Notes: generated from the sequence alone by a model not told the origin. Shown: positions 1 through 8,122, counted from the first letter of the stretch. The stretch: 23,646 nucleotides of DNA from JBKEDF01 sp047975325 (GCA_047975325.1 JBKEDF010000024.1:1-23646); one strand, 5' to 3'. Program-made: numbers and translations.

Positions 1-76
<76 letters not shown>

Positions 77-243
77 CCTGTGACGGCGAACCGTCGGGGA
101 TGAGGCGTATTATGTCAGCGCGCTGGGGCTGTCCAGAGGTTTCGGGAAAAAATTCTTGCGGGTTTCGATTCCCCGGCGGCATTCGTCCGAACCTGTGTGG
201 GCGGGGTTGGTCCGGAGCCTATTTCAGGATGCCGCCAACAGGC

Positions 244-417
244 CTATTGCGGGCGGGAGGCCTCAGCAGGGGCAGGGGGCGGGTCCTCCGGATCTTCCTC
301 TGCGGGAATGGCATAGCCACCTTTCAGCCATCGGCCCAGATCGATATCCGCACAGCGGCGCGAACAGAAGGGACGGTATTTTGCGGCGCTTTCCTTGTTG
401 CAGATCGGGCAGGTCAT
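244..417 (-). CDS. yacG: DNA gyrase inhibitor YacG, four-cysteine zinc finger
   Basis: This is a 57-residue protein starting MTCPICNKES. It carries the YacG zinc-finger signature: CPIC at residues 3-6 and CSRRC at 18-22, followed by ADIDLGRWLKGGYAIP, which matches the family core. The C-terminal tail, from about residue 40, is acidic and proline-rich (EEDPEDPPPAPAEA), also normal for the family. YacG proteins bind GyrB and inhibit DNA gyrase, and one zinc is held by the four cysteines. The start codon overlaps the stop of the upstream RNase gene in an ATGA, so translation is probably coupled. The assignment rests on motif and length; inhibition of gyrase is known for the family and is not visible here. 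Confidence 0.93.
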   Translation of the reverse strand: MTCPICNKESAAKYRPFCSRRCADIDLGRWLKGGYAIPAEEDPEDPPPAPAEASRPQ

Positions 418-1454
418 ACAAGCAACTCCCGTAGCGGTATCCGGTCGCGTTTGCGGATAAGTTCATAAAGGCCAAGCGTGGTCCAGCCGACAAGGCTGGT
501 TTCGGCAGAGTCGCGCCGGAATGCGGCTTTCAGCGTCTGATCAAGGATATGGCGGTTGCGCTTTGGCATCGGGGCAAAATCCATCACGACCTGGCCACCA
601 AGCCCCCTCAGCCTGAGTTGCCGGGGAAGTTCACGGGCGGCGGCGATATTGGTCTTGAGGCTGGCAGCGGGGGATGTGTCAGGGCCGGTATTCACGTCCA
701 CGGCAACAAGGGCGCGGGTGGGTTCCATCATTATATGGGCCCCGGAGCCAAGATCAATGCGGGGTGAAAGCAGGGCTTCGATCATGTCATCCACCGCATG
801 ATCGGTGAAACAGCCCGGGCGTTCCTCTACCGTATCGGGGGGGGGATCGGCCCAGTCACGCCAGGCGATATCGGGGGCGCTTGCACCTTCCAGCAGCAGT
901 TCGGGCGCACCGTCCAGATCGGCGCAGATGGTTTCTGCCAGACTGCGCATCGCGGCTATATCGGCTGCGATATCATGATCATCGCCCGCCTCGCAGGCGG
1001 AGCGCAGGATCAGGCCAAGATCGGATGCACAACCGGCCATGCCGTCGGAGGCCAGTCGTTCCAACCCGATGCGCAGGTCCGTATCCTTGATCCTTCGGGA
1101 TATATTCAGCCCCGCTGCGCCCGGGGTCACGATTGCGTAACGCGATTTGAACAGCAGCCGAGTCGTGACGGGGATGGCCTTGCCCGGTTCCGCCGTGCCG
1201 GTCACCTGTACCAGGATTGGGCGCCCCGTTGCGATGCCGGCATTTTGCCGCAAGAAACCCTTGCCATCGGGGATCTTCACGAAAATGCCGCCCATCCCCT
1301 TGACCGGACGATCCGCCACTGCGCGATAGACCGCCCCCTTCAGGGGCAAATTATCAGGTGGATCGATCAGCAGATCCTGAAGTTGCCCATCCTCCAGCAA
1401 AGCCGCAGCAGGGCGCTGCCGCACCTTGTCAATCAGGATGAGTCGACCTTTCAC
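414..1454 (-). CDS. Ribonuclease E/G family endoribonuclease, short form without the zinc-link
   Basis: The protein is 346 residues with a GTG start whose GTGA overlaps the maf stop. The first 110 residues contain an S1-like stretch (GGIFVKIPDGKGFL at about 55-68). The DNase I-like catalytic subdomain is clear: ALVAVDVN at 248-255 and RQLRLRGLGGQVVMDFAPM at 278-296 match the E. coli RNase E blocks around catalytic Asp303 and Asp346, here D253 and D292. The sequence stops at residue 346, right where RNase E and RNase G continue into the CPxC zinc-link that joins their tetramer, so zinc-link and small domain are absent. The expected role is RNA processing or decay in the cytoplasm. An RNase G-like assignment fits better than RNase E because no long C-terminal scaffold is present. 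A reading frame extends upstream to 1607 but lies inside maf, so the GTG is preferred. Confidence 0.9.
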   Translation of the reverse strand: MKGRLILIDKVRQRPAAALLEDGQLQDLLIDPPDNLPLKGAVYRAVADRPVKGMGGIFVKIPDGKGFLRQNAGIATGRPILVQVTGTAEPGKAIPVTTRLLFKSRYAIVTPGAAGLNISRRIKDTDLRIGLERLASDGMAGCASDLGLILRSACEAGDDHDIAADIAAMRSLAETICADLDGAPELLLEGASAPDIAWRDWADPPPDTVEERPGCFTDHAVDDMIEALLSPRIDLGSGAHIMMEPTRALVAVDVNTGPDTSPAASLKTNIAAARELPRQLRLRGLGGQVVMDFAPMPKRNRHILDQTLKAAFRRDSAETSLVGWTTLGLYELIRKRDRIPLRELLV

Positions 1455-2026
1455 GCTGACCTCCAGACAGGCCAGCCCGCACTTGCCAGAAGGGCTGCGG
1501 TTTCCGCCACTGGAAGCCCCATGATGCCGGTATAGGAGCCGGAAATCCAGGGAATGAACGCGCCTGCAGGCCCCTGAATGCCGTAGCCGCCTGCCTTCCC
1601 CCGCCAATCATCCGTGGCCAGATAGCCGTTGATCTCTGTGTCCGAAAGCCGTTTCATCTTGACGGTGGAAACCACCTCCCGTGTCCAGAGCCTTTCGCCC
1701 CGGCGTAGTGCCACTGCGGTGATAACACTATGACGTCGGCCACCCAGGGCAATCAGGAATTCTGCGGCTTCACCGGCATCGCGGGGCTTGCCGAGAATCC
1801 TGCGACCCAGGGCCACAGTGGTATCCGCGCAAAGCACCAGATCATCAGATTCGGCCAGGACGACCTGCACCTTTTCCCGGGCGATCCGGGCGCAATAGTG
1901 GCGGGGGATCTCACCCTCATGCGGGGTTTCGTCGATATCCGGTGGCAATACGGCATCCGCGGTAATGCCGATCTGCGCCAGCAATTCACGCCGCCGCGGG
2001 CTGGCTGAACCGAGGATCAGGCGCAT
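1451..2026 (-). CDS. maf: Maf family nucleoside triphosphate pyrophosphatase
   Basis: The protein is 191 residues and begins MRLILGSASPRRRELL, the Maf nucleotide-binding signature (SASPRR at residues 7-12). Further family blocks are CADTTV (about 66-71) with its metal-binding Asp, GKPRDAGEA, and GKAGGYGIQGPAG near 143-155. Maf proteins hydrolyse non-canonical or canonical nucleoside triphosphates to monophosphates and are treated as housecleaning enzymes; which subgroup and substrate applies here I cannot tell. The gene sits 18 nt after infA and its stop overlaps the start of the RNase E/G gene (GTGA). No strong ribosome binding site precedes the ATG, which suggests reliance on coupling from infA. 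Confidence 0.95.
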   Translation of the reverse strand: MRLILGSASPRRRELLAQIGITADAVLPPDIDETPHEGEIPRHYCARIAREKVQVVLAESDDLVLCADTTVALGRRILGKPRDAGEAAEFLIALGGRRHSVITAVALRRGERLWTREVVSTVKMKRLSDTEINGYLATDDWRGKAGGYGIQGPAGAFIPWISGSYTGIMGLPVAETAALLASAGWPVWRSA

Positions 2027-2044
2027 GGGACAGATACGCGCCGC

Positions 2045-2263
2045 TTATTTGAAGCGATAATTGATCCGCCCCTTTGACAGATCGTAGGGGGTCATTTCCA
2101 CCTGAACCTTGTCGCCCGCCAGAACACGGATGCGGTTTTGCCGCATCTTGCCCGCCATGGTGGCAATCAGTTCGTGGCCATTGTCAAGCTCGACCCTGAA
2201 TGTCGCATTCGGCAGGAGTTCCTTCACGACACCGGGGAATTCGAGAATGTCTTCCTTGGCCAT
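2045..2263 (-). CDS. infA: Translation initiation factor IF-1
   Basis: This is a 72-residue protein, the normal IF-1 length, starting MAKEDILEFPGVVKELLPNA and ending SKGRINYRFK. The single OB-fold hallmarks FRVELDNGHELIATMAGKMR and RIRVLAGDKVQVEMTPYDL are intact. IF-1 occupies the A site of the 30S subunit during initiation. The start at 2263 is set by family length and by GGAG about seven bases upstream; the open frame continues to 2341 but the extra residues are not IF-1-like. It is the first gene of the infA-maf-RNase-yacG cluster, and two inverted repeats sit in its leader. Confidence 0.98.
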   Translation of the reverse strand: MAKEDILEFPGVVKELLPNATFRVELDNGHELIATMAGKMRQNRIRVLAGDKVQVEMTPYDLSKGRINYRFK

Positions 2264-2284
2264 GGTTTCTCCGCAATGGGTTAG

Positions 2285-2322
2285 GCCCGTGTGACACACG
2301 GGCGATGGCGCGTAAATGCGCC
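2285..2322 (-). promoter_or_regulatory. Two tandem inverted repeats in the infA leader
   Basis: Upstream of infA there are two adjacent hairpin-forming repeats. The first has 8-bp arms GCCCGTGT and ACACGGGC around a 3-nt loop (2285-2303). The second has 5-bp arms GGCGC and GCGCC around a 6-nt loop (2307-2322). Neither is followed by a T-run on either strand, so they do not look like terminators. If transcribed they would form structured RNA some 20 nt before the infA start codon. A role in mRNA stability or translational control is inference only. Confidence 0.4.
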
Positions 2323-2471
2323 TGAATCCGGGGATTTTCAAGGGGGAAATGCATTACTCTCCTACCAGTTGAATCAATCGATGTGATGATATGGTTGGCC
2401 CGTTCCTCATGGGGGCGCATATCCCGGCCATTGCGGCGGGTATGACGGTTCTGATGGTGGGACGGGAAGGA

Positions 2472-3362
2472 TCAGACCGGCTGATAGCCGGTCAGCCGGT
2501 CGGGCGCATAGGTTTCGGCAACAATTTGGCGCATCTGCCGGCCGTCGGTATAGGGGAAGGCTTCCGCGATCATGGCTTCGGCCTCATCGGTGGTTACGGC
2601 CCCTTTTGCGAATTCGGGATGCACCTTTTGGGAGTTTTGCGCGACGATATCCACGACCCCGCCCGATTTGTGGATGCGCTGATCATAACCGTTTGTGTTA
2701 TTCGTGGTGTGGCGCGTGTAGTGATAGGCGGGAAAGGTCGGATCGCAATAGACCGGATTATCCTGCGCATAGGCGCGGTGCTGGATGCCGAAGGGCGACC
2801 GCGTGCCTTTTGCGTCCTTGACCAGCGCCAGCCCGATGGCAATCCCGTGCTTGCTGAAGGCCCGGTGGCGCGCCACGCCTGCATCGGTATGGCCGAGGAT
2901 TCCCCTGGGAAAGGTGATCATGGTTGAAGGGCGCAGTCCTGACGCGCAGTCCCGTAGCCTTTCGACATAGCTTGTACAAAGCGCATCATCGTCATCCAGC
3001 CGAAAGTGGATTGCAGGGGCCTGATGGTCGTCACTGGCCTCACGCATGATCGGGCGCAGCGCAAAATTGATGTTACGCGAAGAGGTCCGCAGGATACGGC
3101 AATTCGGCACGCCCTCAATCAGGGTGTCGAGGCGTGCCTGATAGATATCGGGCATTTCCTCGGAGGTGGTGACGACAAACTGAAAACCATCATCGGTTTG
3201 TGCGCGAAGTGAAGGCAGCATGAGCTTTTCGAAAAGGTGAAAGCGCACGGCCATGCGTTCGGCGTTCCAAAGCAGTGCCTTCGCATCGTCCAGCGTCTGG
3301 ACGGCCTTGCCTGTATCGGAGGTTCCGAAATAGGAAAAACGGCAGTGGCCGTAGATCTTCAT
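2472..3362 (-). CDS. Putative rhamnosyltransferase family glycosyltransferase
   Basis: The protein has 296 residues starting MKIYGHCRFSYFGTSDTGKA. A GT-A-like pattern is visible: FHLFEKLMLPSLRAQTDDGFQFVV at 41-64, which resembles the strand and helix around the nucleotide-sugar site, and HFRLDDDDAL at 119-128, a DxD-type metal and sugar-nucleotide motif. The overall sequence fits the bacterial putative rhamnosyl transferase family (Rhamno_transf), common in Rhodobacterales. It probably adds a sugar to a surface glycan, with donor and acceptor unknown. The start at 3362 was chosen because the upstream extension to 3506 has no family character and would run past the divergent lipA start. The gene is divergent from lipA, and no polymerase or flippase is nearby. 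Confidence 0.82.
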   Translation of the reverse strand: MKIYGHCRFSYFGTSDTGKAVQTLDDAKALLWNAERMAVRFHLFEKLMLPSLRAQTDDGFQFVVTTSEEMPDIYQARLDTLIEGVPNCRILRTSSRNINFALRPIMREASDDHQAPAIHFRLDDDDALCTSYVERLRDCASGLRPSTMITFPRGILGHTDAGVARHRAFSKHGIAIGLALVKDAKGTRSPFGIQHRAYAQDNPVYCDPTFPAYHYTRHTTNNTNGYDQRIHKSGGVVDIVAQNSQKVHPEFAKGAVTTDEAEAMIAEAFPYTDGRQMRQIVAETYAPDRLTGYQPV

Positions 3363-3531
3363 GGCGGTTTCTTCACTGTGTGGAAGCTGAATGATAGGCC
3401 GAAACGGTTTTTGCCAGCAAGCTGCTTTGAAACCCGATTGACCTGCAAGGCAGCCATGCGGCAGGGATGGTTGTCTCCGTTCGGGATTCCCCCTAAGGAT
3501 ATTCATGTGCCGAAGTCAGGGGGAGACCACC

Positions 3532-4482
3532 TTGCGCGACCTCAAGCTACCCGATCAGCGCCATCCCGAAAAGGCGCATCGCCCGGATAATGCCCAGCCG
3601 AAGAAACCTGCCTGGATTCGCGTCAAGGCGCCGACTTCGGAAGGTTACAAGCAGACCCGCGATATCATGCGGGGCCAAAAGCTTGTCACCGTATGTGAGG
3701 AAGCAGGCTGCCCCAATGTCGGGGAATGCTGGTCTCAGGGCCATGCCACCATGATGATCATGGGGGAAATATGCACCCGGGGCTGTACCTTCTGCAATGT
3801 TGCGACGGGACGGCCGCAGGCGCTTGATGCGTTTGAGCCGGGTCGTGTCGCCCATGCGGTACAGCAGCTGGGCCTCAATCATGTCGTGGTGACCAGTGTG
3901 GATCGTGACGACCTGGATGATGGCGGTGCGGAACATTTTGCCCAGACGATCCGGGCAATCCGGCATCGGTCCCCCAAGACCACGATTGAAATCCTGACGC
4001 CGGACTTCCTGAAATGCGACCCGTCGGTTGTGGAAAATGTGGTTGCGGCAAAACCCGATGTCTTCAACCACAATCTTGAAACCGTCCCGGGGCTTTATCC
4101 GCAGGTCCGCCCCGGCGCGCGCTATTTCCATTCGTTGCGGCTTTTGCAGCGCGTCAAGGAAATCGACCCGGCCATGTTCACCAAATCGGGGATCATGGTG
4201 GGATTGGGTGAAGACCGGCAGGCGGTTCTTCAGGTCATGGATGACATGCGCGCGGCGGATGTTGATTTCCTGACCATTGGCCAATATCTGCAACCCACCC
4301 CGAAACACCATGCCGTGGCGCGTTTCGTGACGCCCGAGGAATTTTCCGCCTATGAAAAGGCCGCCTATGGCAAGGGTTTCCTGATGGTATCCGCCACGCC
4401 CCTGACCCGATCTTCCTACCATGCGGGGGATGATTTCGCGCAGTTACGCGAGGCACGGCTGGCAAAGCTTGGTACCGTCTGA
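3532..4482 (+). CDS. lipA: Lipoyl synthase (radical SAM)
   Basis: The protein inserts two sulfurs into protein-bound octanoyl groups to make lipoyl cofactors for pyruvate and 2-oxoglutarate dehydrogenases and the glycine cleavage system. Both iron-sulfur sites are visible: the auxiliary-cluster motif CEEAGCPNVGEC and the radical SAM motif CTRGCTFC. The C-terminal RSSYHAGDDF supplies the conserved serine ligand of the auxiliary cluster. I prefer the TTG at 3532 because GGGGAG lies seven bases upstream and the product then begins LRDLKLPDQRHPEKAHRPDN, matching rhodobacterial LipA N-termini. An in-frame ATG at 3505, with AAGGA five to six bases upstream, is a workable alternative and would add nine residues. 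No lipB lies next to it. Confidence 0.97.
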   Translation: MRDLKLPDQRHPEKAHRPDNAQPKKPAWIRVKAPTSEGYKQTRDIMRGQKLVTVCEEAGCPNVGECWSQGHATMMIMGEICTRGCTFCNVATGRPQALDAFEPGRVAHAVQQLGLNHVVVTSVDRDDLDDGGAEHFAQTIRAIRHRSPKTTIEILTPDFLKCDPSVVENVVAAKPDVFNHNLETVPGLYPQVRPGARYFHSLRLLQRVKEIDPAMFTKSGIMVGLGEDRQAVLQVMDDMRAADVDFLTIGQYLQPTPKHHAVARFVTPEEFSAYEKAAYGKGFLMVSATPLTRSSYHAGDDFAQLREARLAKLGTV

Positions 4483-4505
4483 ACCGGTCGGACGGGCAAG
4501 ATCCG

Positions 4506-5117
4506 ATGAATGCTCTGAATGCGGCCATGGCGGGCTTTGCCGTCTCGATCAGCCTGATAGCGGCGATCGGGGCGCAAAATGCCTTTGTGCTGCGGCAGGG
4601 GCTGCGGCGGGAACATATTGGCTGGGTGGTTCTTGCCTGTGCTGCCTCCGATGCGGTGTTGATTGCGGCGGGGGTTGCAGGTTTTGGCCGTTTGTCGCGG
4701 GCCGTTCCCTGGCTGGGGGAGGCAATGCTCTGGGCCGGGGCAGTCTTTCTGTTCGTCTATGGGGTGTTGCGCTTTCGTGCTGCCTTTCGCGGGACAGGGG
4801 CCTTGCAACCTGCCGATGCCGCCCCGGCAAAACTTTCGGTGGTGCTTGTAACCTGCCTTTTGCTTACATGGGCCAATCCGCATGTTTATCTTGATACGCT
4901 GGTGCTGATTGGTGCGATTTCAGCGCAATATGCGCCCTATGGTCTGGCCTTCGGGGTTGGCGCGGTAATTGCCTCTTTCGGCTTTTTTGCGGCCTTGGGC
5001 TATGGTGCGCGGCTCCTGGCACCGGTGATGGCACGCCCGCGTGCCTGGGTGGTTCTGGAAATCCTGGTTGGGATGACCATGTGGTCCATCGCGTTGGTGC
5101 TGATCCTGGGGCGTTAG
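4506..5117 (+). CDS. LysE/ArgO family amino-acid exporter
   Basis: This 203-residue, strongly hydrophobic protein has about six predicted membrane segments. The family blocks are present: IAAIGAQNAFVLRQGLRREH at about 18-37 (the GAQNAF(V/L)LRQG signature) and LLLTWANPHVYLDTLVLIG at about 118-136 (NPHxYLDT). LysE/ArgO proteins export basic amino acids such as lysine and arginine out of the cytoplasm. The substrate cannot be settled from sequence, though WANPHVYLDT is the form seen in ArgO and LysE proper, not in the broader RhtB group. It starts 23 nt after lipA on the same strand. No LysG/ArgP regulator is adjacent, so control may be by readthrough from lipA or from outside the window. Confidence 0.92.
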   Translation: MNALNAAMAGFAVSISLIAAIGAQNAFVLRQGLRREHIGWVVLACAASDAVLIAAGVAGFGRLSRAVPWLGEAMLWAGAVFLFVYGVLRFRAAFRGTGALQPADAAPAKLSVVLVTCLLLTWANPHVYLDTLVLIGAISAQYAPYGLAFGVGAVIASFGFFAALGYGARLLAPVMARPRAWVVLEILVGMTMWSIALVLILGR

Positions 5118-5196
5118 GCAAAGATCCCGCCGGGGATTGCAACTTTGGCCGAGGCGAGACAATTTGCAGCGGGATCGAGCATTTGAGGATATGGCC

Positions 5197-6198
5197 ATGT
5201 CTGCCGAAGCGCGCGTGATACTGGTGACGGGAGGGGCTGGTTACATCGGCTCGCATGCCTGCAAGCTTCTGGCCGGGTCGGGATATCTGCCTGTCACCTA
5301 CGACAATCTTGAAACAGGTTGGCGTGAGGCGGTGAAATTCGGTCCGTTTGAACGCGGCGATGTTCAGGATCGGACGCGCCTTGATGATGTCTTCGCCAGA
5401 TGGAAACCGGTAGCGGTGATGCATTTCGCCGCGCTAAGCCAGGTTGGTGAGGCGATGCGTGAACCTGCGCGCTACTGGCGTGTGAATGTGGGCGGCGCTC
5501 TGACGCTGATTGAGGCTGCCCTGGCCGCCGATTGTCGCGATTTTGTCTTTTCCTCCACCTGTGCAATCTATGGCGATCAGGATGGGGTGGAACTGGATGA
5601 GGATACGCCGCAGGCGCCGATCAATGCCTATGGGGCCTCAAAGCGCGCCGTTGAAAACATGTTGCAGGATTTCGGGGCAAGCCATGGCCTCAATTCGGTG
5701 ATCTTCCGTTATTTCAACGTTGCCGGGGCAGATCCGGGAGGGGAAGTCGGGGAGTTTCACCAACCCGAAACCCATCTTGTGCCGCTCATGTTGCAGGCCA
5801 TTGATGGCCAGCGCGCAGCGCTGACAGTGTTCGGCACCGATTATCCCACCCCTGACGGTACCTGTATCCGCGACTACGTTCACGTAATGGATCTGGTCGA
5901 TGCGCATATCGGTGGTCTGAAATGGCTTGAGAAGGGGCGGGGCAGCCGTGTGTTCTGCCTTGGGACGGGCAAGGGGTTTTCCGTGCGTGAGGTGGTGGAG
6001 GCCTCCCGTGCGGTCACCAATCGCGAGGTTCCCATGATAGACGGTCCCCGGCGGGAGGGCGATGCCGTGCGGCTGGTCTGTGGCAGCAGGCGCGCGGGGA
6101 TGGATCTGGACTGGCATCCGGCCCGTTCGACAATGCCCCGGATGATTGCTGACGCCTGGAACTGGCATCGGGATGGTGGTTACAGGGTGAAGGAATGA
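5197..6198 (+). CDS. galE: UDP-glucose 4-epimerase
   Basis: The 333-residue protein is an extended short-chain dehydrogenase with the NAD-binding motif VTGGAGYIGSHACKLL near the N-terminus. The catalytic pieces are SSTCAIYGD (Ser/Thr site) and YGASKRAVE (YxxxK). Other GalE blocks are NVGGALTLIEA, IFRYFNVAGADP and GTCIRDYVHVMDL. It interconverts UDP-glucose and UDP-galactose for glycan synthesis. I chose the ATG at 5197 because GAGG lies eight bases upstream; another ATG at 5191 is too close to it. The stop overlaps the next epimerase gene, so the two are likely co-translated. Together they would supply UDP-galactose-type and UDP-galacturonate-type donors. Confidence 0.93.
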   Translation: MSAEARVILVTGGAGYIGSHACKLLAGSGYLPVTYDNLETGWREAVKFGPFERGDVQDRTRLDDVFARWKPVAVMHFAALSQVGEAMREPARYWRVNVGGALTLIEAALAADCRDFVFSSTCAIYGDQDGVELDEDTPQAPINAYGASKRAVENMLQDFGASHGLNSVIFRYFNVAGADPGGEVGEFHQPETHLVPLMLQAIDGQRAALTVFGTDYPTPDGTCIRDYVHVMDLVDAHIGGLKWLEKGRGSRVFCLGTGKGFSVREVVEASRAVTNREVPMIDGPRREGDAVRLVCGSRRAGMDLDWHPARSTMPRMIADAWNWHRDGGYRVKE

Positions 6199-7202
6199 TG
6201 CGGGTCCTGATTACCGGAACGGCGGGGTTCATCGGTTTCCACCTTGCACAGCTTCTGTTGGCGGAAGGTCATCAGGTTCTGGGCTATGACGGAATGACGG
6301 ATTACTATGATATCCGCCTCAAAGAGCGTCGCCATCAGATCCTGTGCCAGAACCCCGGTTTTCGGCCTGTCGAAGGGATGCTGGAGGATCGCGCACTGTT
6401 TGACGAAGTAGCCAATGATTTTACCCCGGAGGTAATCGTCCATCTGGCCGCACAGGCCGGTGTGCGATATTCCATCGAAAATCCCCAAGCCTATATCGAC
6501 AGCAACATAACCGGCACTTTCAGCGTACTCGAAGCGGCGCGGCGGCTGCGTCCCAGGCATCTCATGCTGGCCTCGACCTCCTCCGTCTATGGGGCCAATA
6601 CCGAAATGCCCTATGTCGAAACCGACAAGGCCGATACGCAGATGTCGTTTTACGGCGCAACCAAGAAAGCCAATGAGGCGATGAGCCATTCCTGGGCTCA
6701 TCTGAATGACCTGCCGACAACCTGTTTTCGTTTTTTCACCGTCTATGGCCCATGGGGTCGGCCCGACATGGCGCTTTTCAAATTTGTCGATGCAATGCTG
6801 GAGCAGCGCCCCATCGATATTTACAATCGAGGCGATATGTATCGCGATTTTACCTATGTCACTGATCTGGTGCGCGGTATCCGGCTATTGATGGATGTGG
6901 CGCCGCAACGCCCCGATGGTGTAGTGCCAGATGGTGATAGCCTTTCCCCGGTTGCTCCCTGGCGGGTGGTCAATATCGGAAATTCCGACAAGGTCCGGTT
7001 GCTGGATTTCATCGAGGCGATCGAGGCCGCACTGGGACAAAAGGCGATCCGCAACTACATGCCGATGCAGCCGGGCGATGTCCCGGCGACCTGGGCTGAT
7101 GCCTCCCTGTTGCACCGCCTGACCGGATATCGGCCCGAAACCGATTATCGTGAGGGCGTGGCGCGTTTCGTGGAATGGTATCGCGACTATGCCGGAAAAT
7201 AA
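6198..7202 (+). CDS. NAD-dependent epimerase, UDP-glucuronate 4-epimerase-like
   Basis: This is an extended short-chain dehydrogenase of 334 residues: RVLITGTAGFIGFHLAQLLL at the N-terminus, LAAQAGVRYSIENPQAYIDS at about 90-109, STSSVYGAN, and YGATKKANEAMSHSW containing YxxxK. The segments GYDGMTDYYDIRLKERR and FRFFTVYGPWGRPDMALFKF are characteristic of UDP-glucuronate 4-epimerases, which make UDP-galacturonate for capsule, lipopolysaccharide or exopolysaccharide. ATG codons occur at 6195 and 6198. The second gives a TGATG overlap with galE and slightly better distance from the AAGGA at 6190-6194. The family call is firm, while the exact UDP-sugar is inferred. Confidence 0.88.
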   Translation: MRVLITGTAGFIGFHLAQLLLAEGHQVLGYDGMTDYYDIRLKERRHQILCQNPGFRPVEGMLEDRALFDEVANDFTPEVIVHLAAQAGVRYSIENPQAYIDSNITGTFSVLEAARRLRPRHLMLASTSSVYGANTEMPYVETDKADTQMSFYGATKKANEAMSHSWAHLNDLPTTCFRFFTVYGPWGRPDMALFKFVDAMLEQRPIDIYNRGDMYRDFTYVTDLVRGIRLLMDVAPQRPDGVVPDGDSLSPVAPWRVVNIGNSDKVRLLDFIEAIEAALGQKAIRNYMPMQPGDVPATWADASLLHRLTGYRPETDYREGVARFVEWYRDYAGK

Positions 7203-8097
7203 TGCCCCCATCCGCCCGGTTGCGGGGATCCTGTGGATGTTGTCGGCAGGGTTTGCCTTCGTCGCAATGACAGGGCTGGTGCGCTATCTCGGGACTGATC
7301 TGCCCGCACCGCAAGCGGCCTTCTTGCGGTTTGCCTGGGGGGTGATTTTCCTGTCGCCCGCACTCTGGCGGGTTTTTCGCGCAGGGATCGAAAGCCATGT
7401 GCTGCGCCTGCACCTGGGGCGTGGGGTGGTGCATACGGCTGCGGTTGTTCTGTGGTTTTTCGCGATGGCACGGCTTCCGGTGGCCGAAGTGACGGCCATT
7501 GGTTTCATCAATCCGGTCCTGGTAACACTGGGCGCGGCCTTTTTCTTTGGCGAGGGATTGGCGCTGCGGCGGATCATTGCGGTTCTTGTCGGCCTTTGTG
7601 GCGCGCTTATCATCCTGCGGCCAGGGCTGCGCGAAATCAATCCCGGCCATTTTGCGCAAATTGGTGCCGCGTTCTTTTTTGCGGGCTCTTATCTGTTTGC
7701 CAAGAGGCTGACACAGGTTACCGATGCCGGTGCGGTGGTTGCCGTACTTTCCGGGTTGGTTGCACTGGGCCTGTTTCCCCTTGCCGTTGTGGTATGGGAA
7801 CCGGTTTCATCCATGCAACTGGGGCTTTTGGGGCTGGTCGCGGCCTTTGCCACTCTGGGCCATTATTGCATGACACGCGCCTTTGCCTCCGCCCCGCTTG
7901 CGGTGACGCAGCCGGTGGTGTTCCTGCAGCTTGTATGGGCCACGTTGCTGGGCGCACTGGTATTTGGCGAAAGTGAGGATGGCTTTGTCCTGATGGGTGG
8001 GGCTGTTATCATCGCGTCGGTCAGCTATATCGCCTTTCGCGAACATCAGCTGCGGCGCAAGACCCGCACCCGGACGCCCGGAGCGGACCAACTTTGA
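7189..8097 (+). CDS. EamA/DMT superfamily transporter
   Basis: The protein is 302 residues with about ten membrane segments in two repeated halves, typical of the EamA domain pair. Visible marks are LWMLSAGFAFVAMTGLVRYLG at the start of the first repeat, LPAPQAAFLRFAWG, and LPVAEVTAIGFINPVLVTLGAAFFFGE closing the first half. The second half ends LAVTQPVVFLQLVWATLLGALVFGE. The family exports metabolites, and the substrate is unknown. The ATG at 7189 overlaps the epimerase gene by 14 nt and has no good ribosome binding site, so coupled translation is likely. The downstream PcaB-like lyase follows after 25 nt, but I see no functional link strong enough to name a substrate. Confidence 0.9.
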   Translation: MPENNAPIRPVAGILWMLSAGFAFVAMTGLVRYLGTDLPAPQAAFLRFAWGVIFLSPALWRVFRAGIESHVLRLHLGRGVVHTAAVVLWFFAMARLPVAEVTAIGFINPVLVTLGAAFFFGEGLALRRIIAVLVGLCGALIILRPGLREINPGHFAQIGAAFFFAGSYLFAKRLTQVTDAGAVVAVLSGLVALGLFPLAVVVWEPVSSMQLGLLGLVAAFATLGHYCMTRAFASAPLAVTQPVVFLQLVWATLLGALVFGESEDGFVLMGGAVIIASVSYIAFREHQLRRKTRTRTPGADQL

Positions 8098-8122
8098 CCA
8101 ACATGGCCCGAAAGGAGCCCGC

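Noticed and set aside
244..1454. YacG supplying the missing zinc-link of the RNase E/G
   Set aside because: YacG is a canonical gyrase-inhibitor family member found next to many different genes; adjacency alone does not support this. Kept only as a speculation within the RNase finding.
798..1535. A 245-codon plus-strand open frame opposite the RNase E/G gene
   Set aside because: The minus strand has clear RNase E/G catalytic blocks and overlapping stop/start junctions; the plus frame has no family features.
2264..2341. N-terminal extension of infA
   Set aside because: The extra 26 residues are not found in IF-1, pass through the inverted repeats, and the start at 2263 has its own ribosome binding site.
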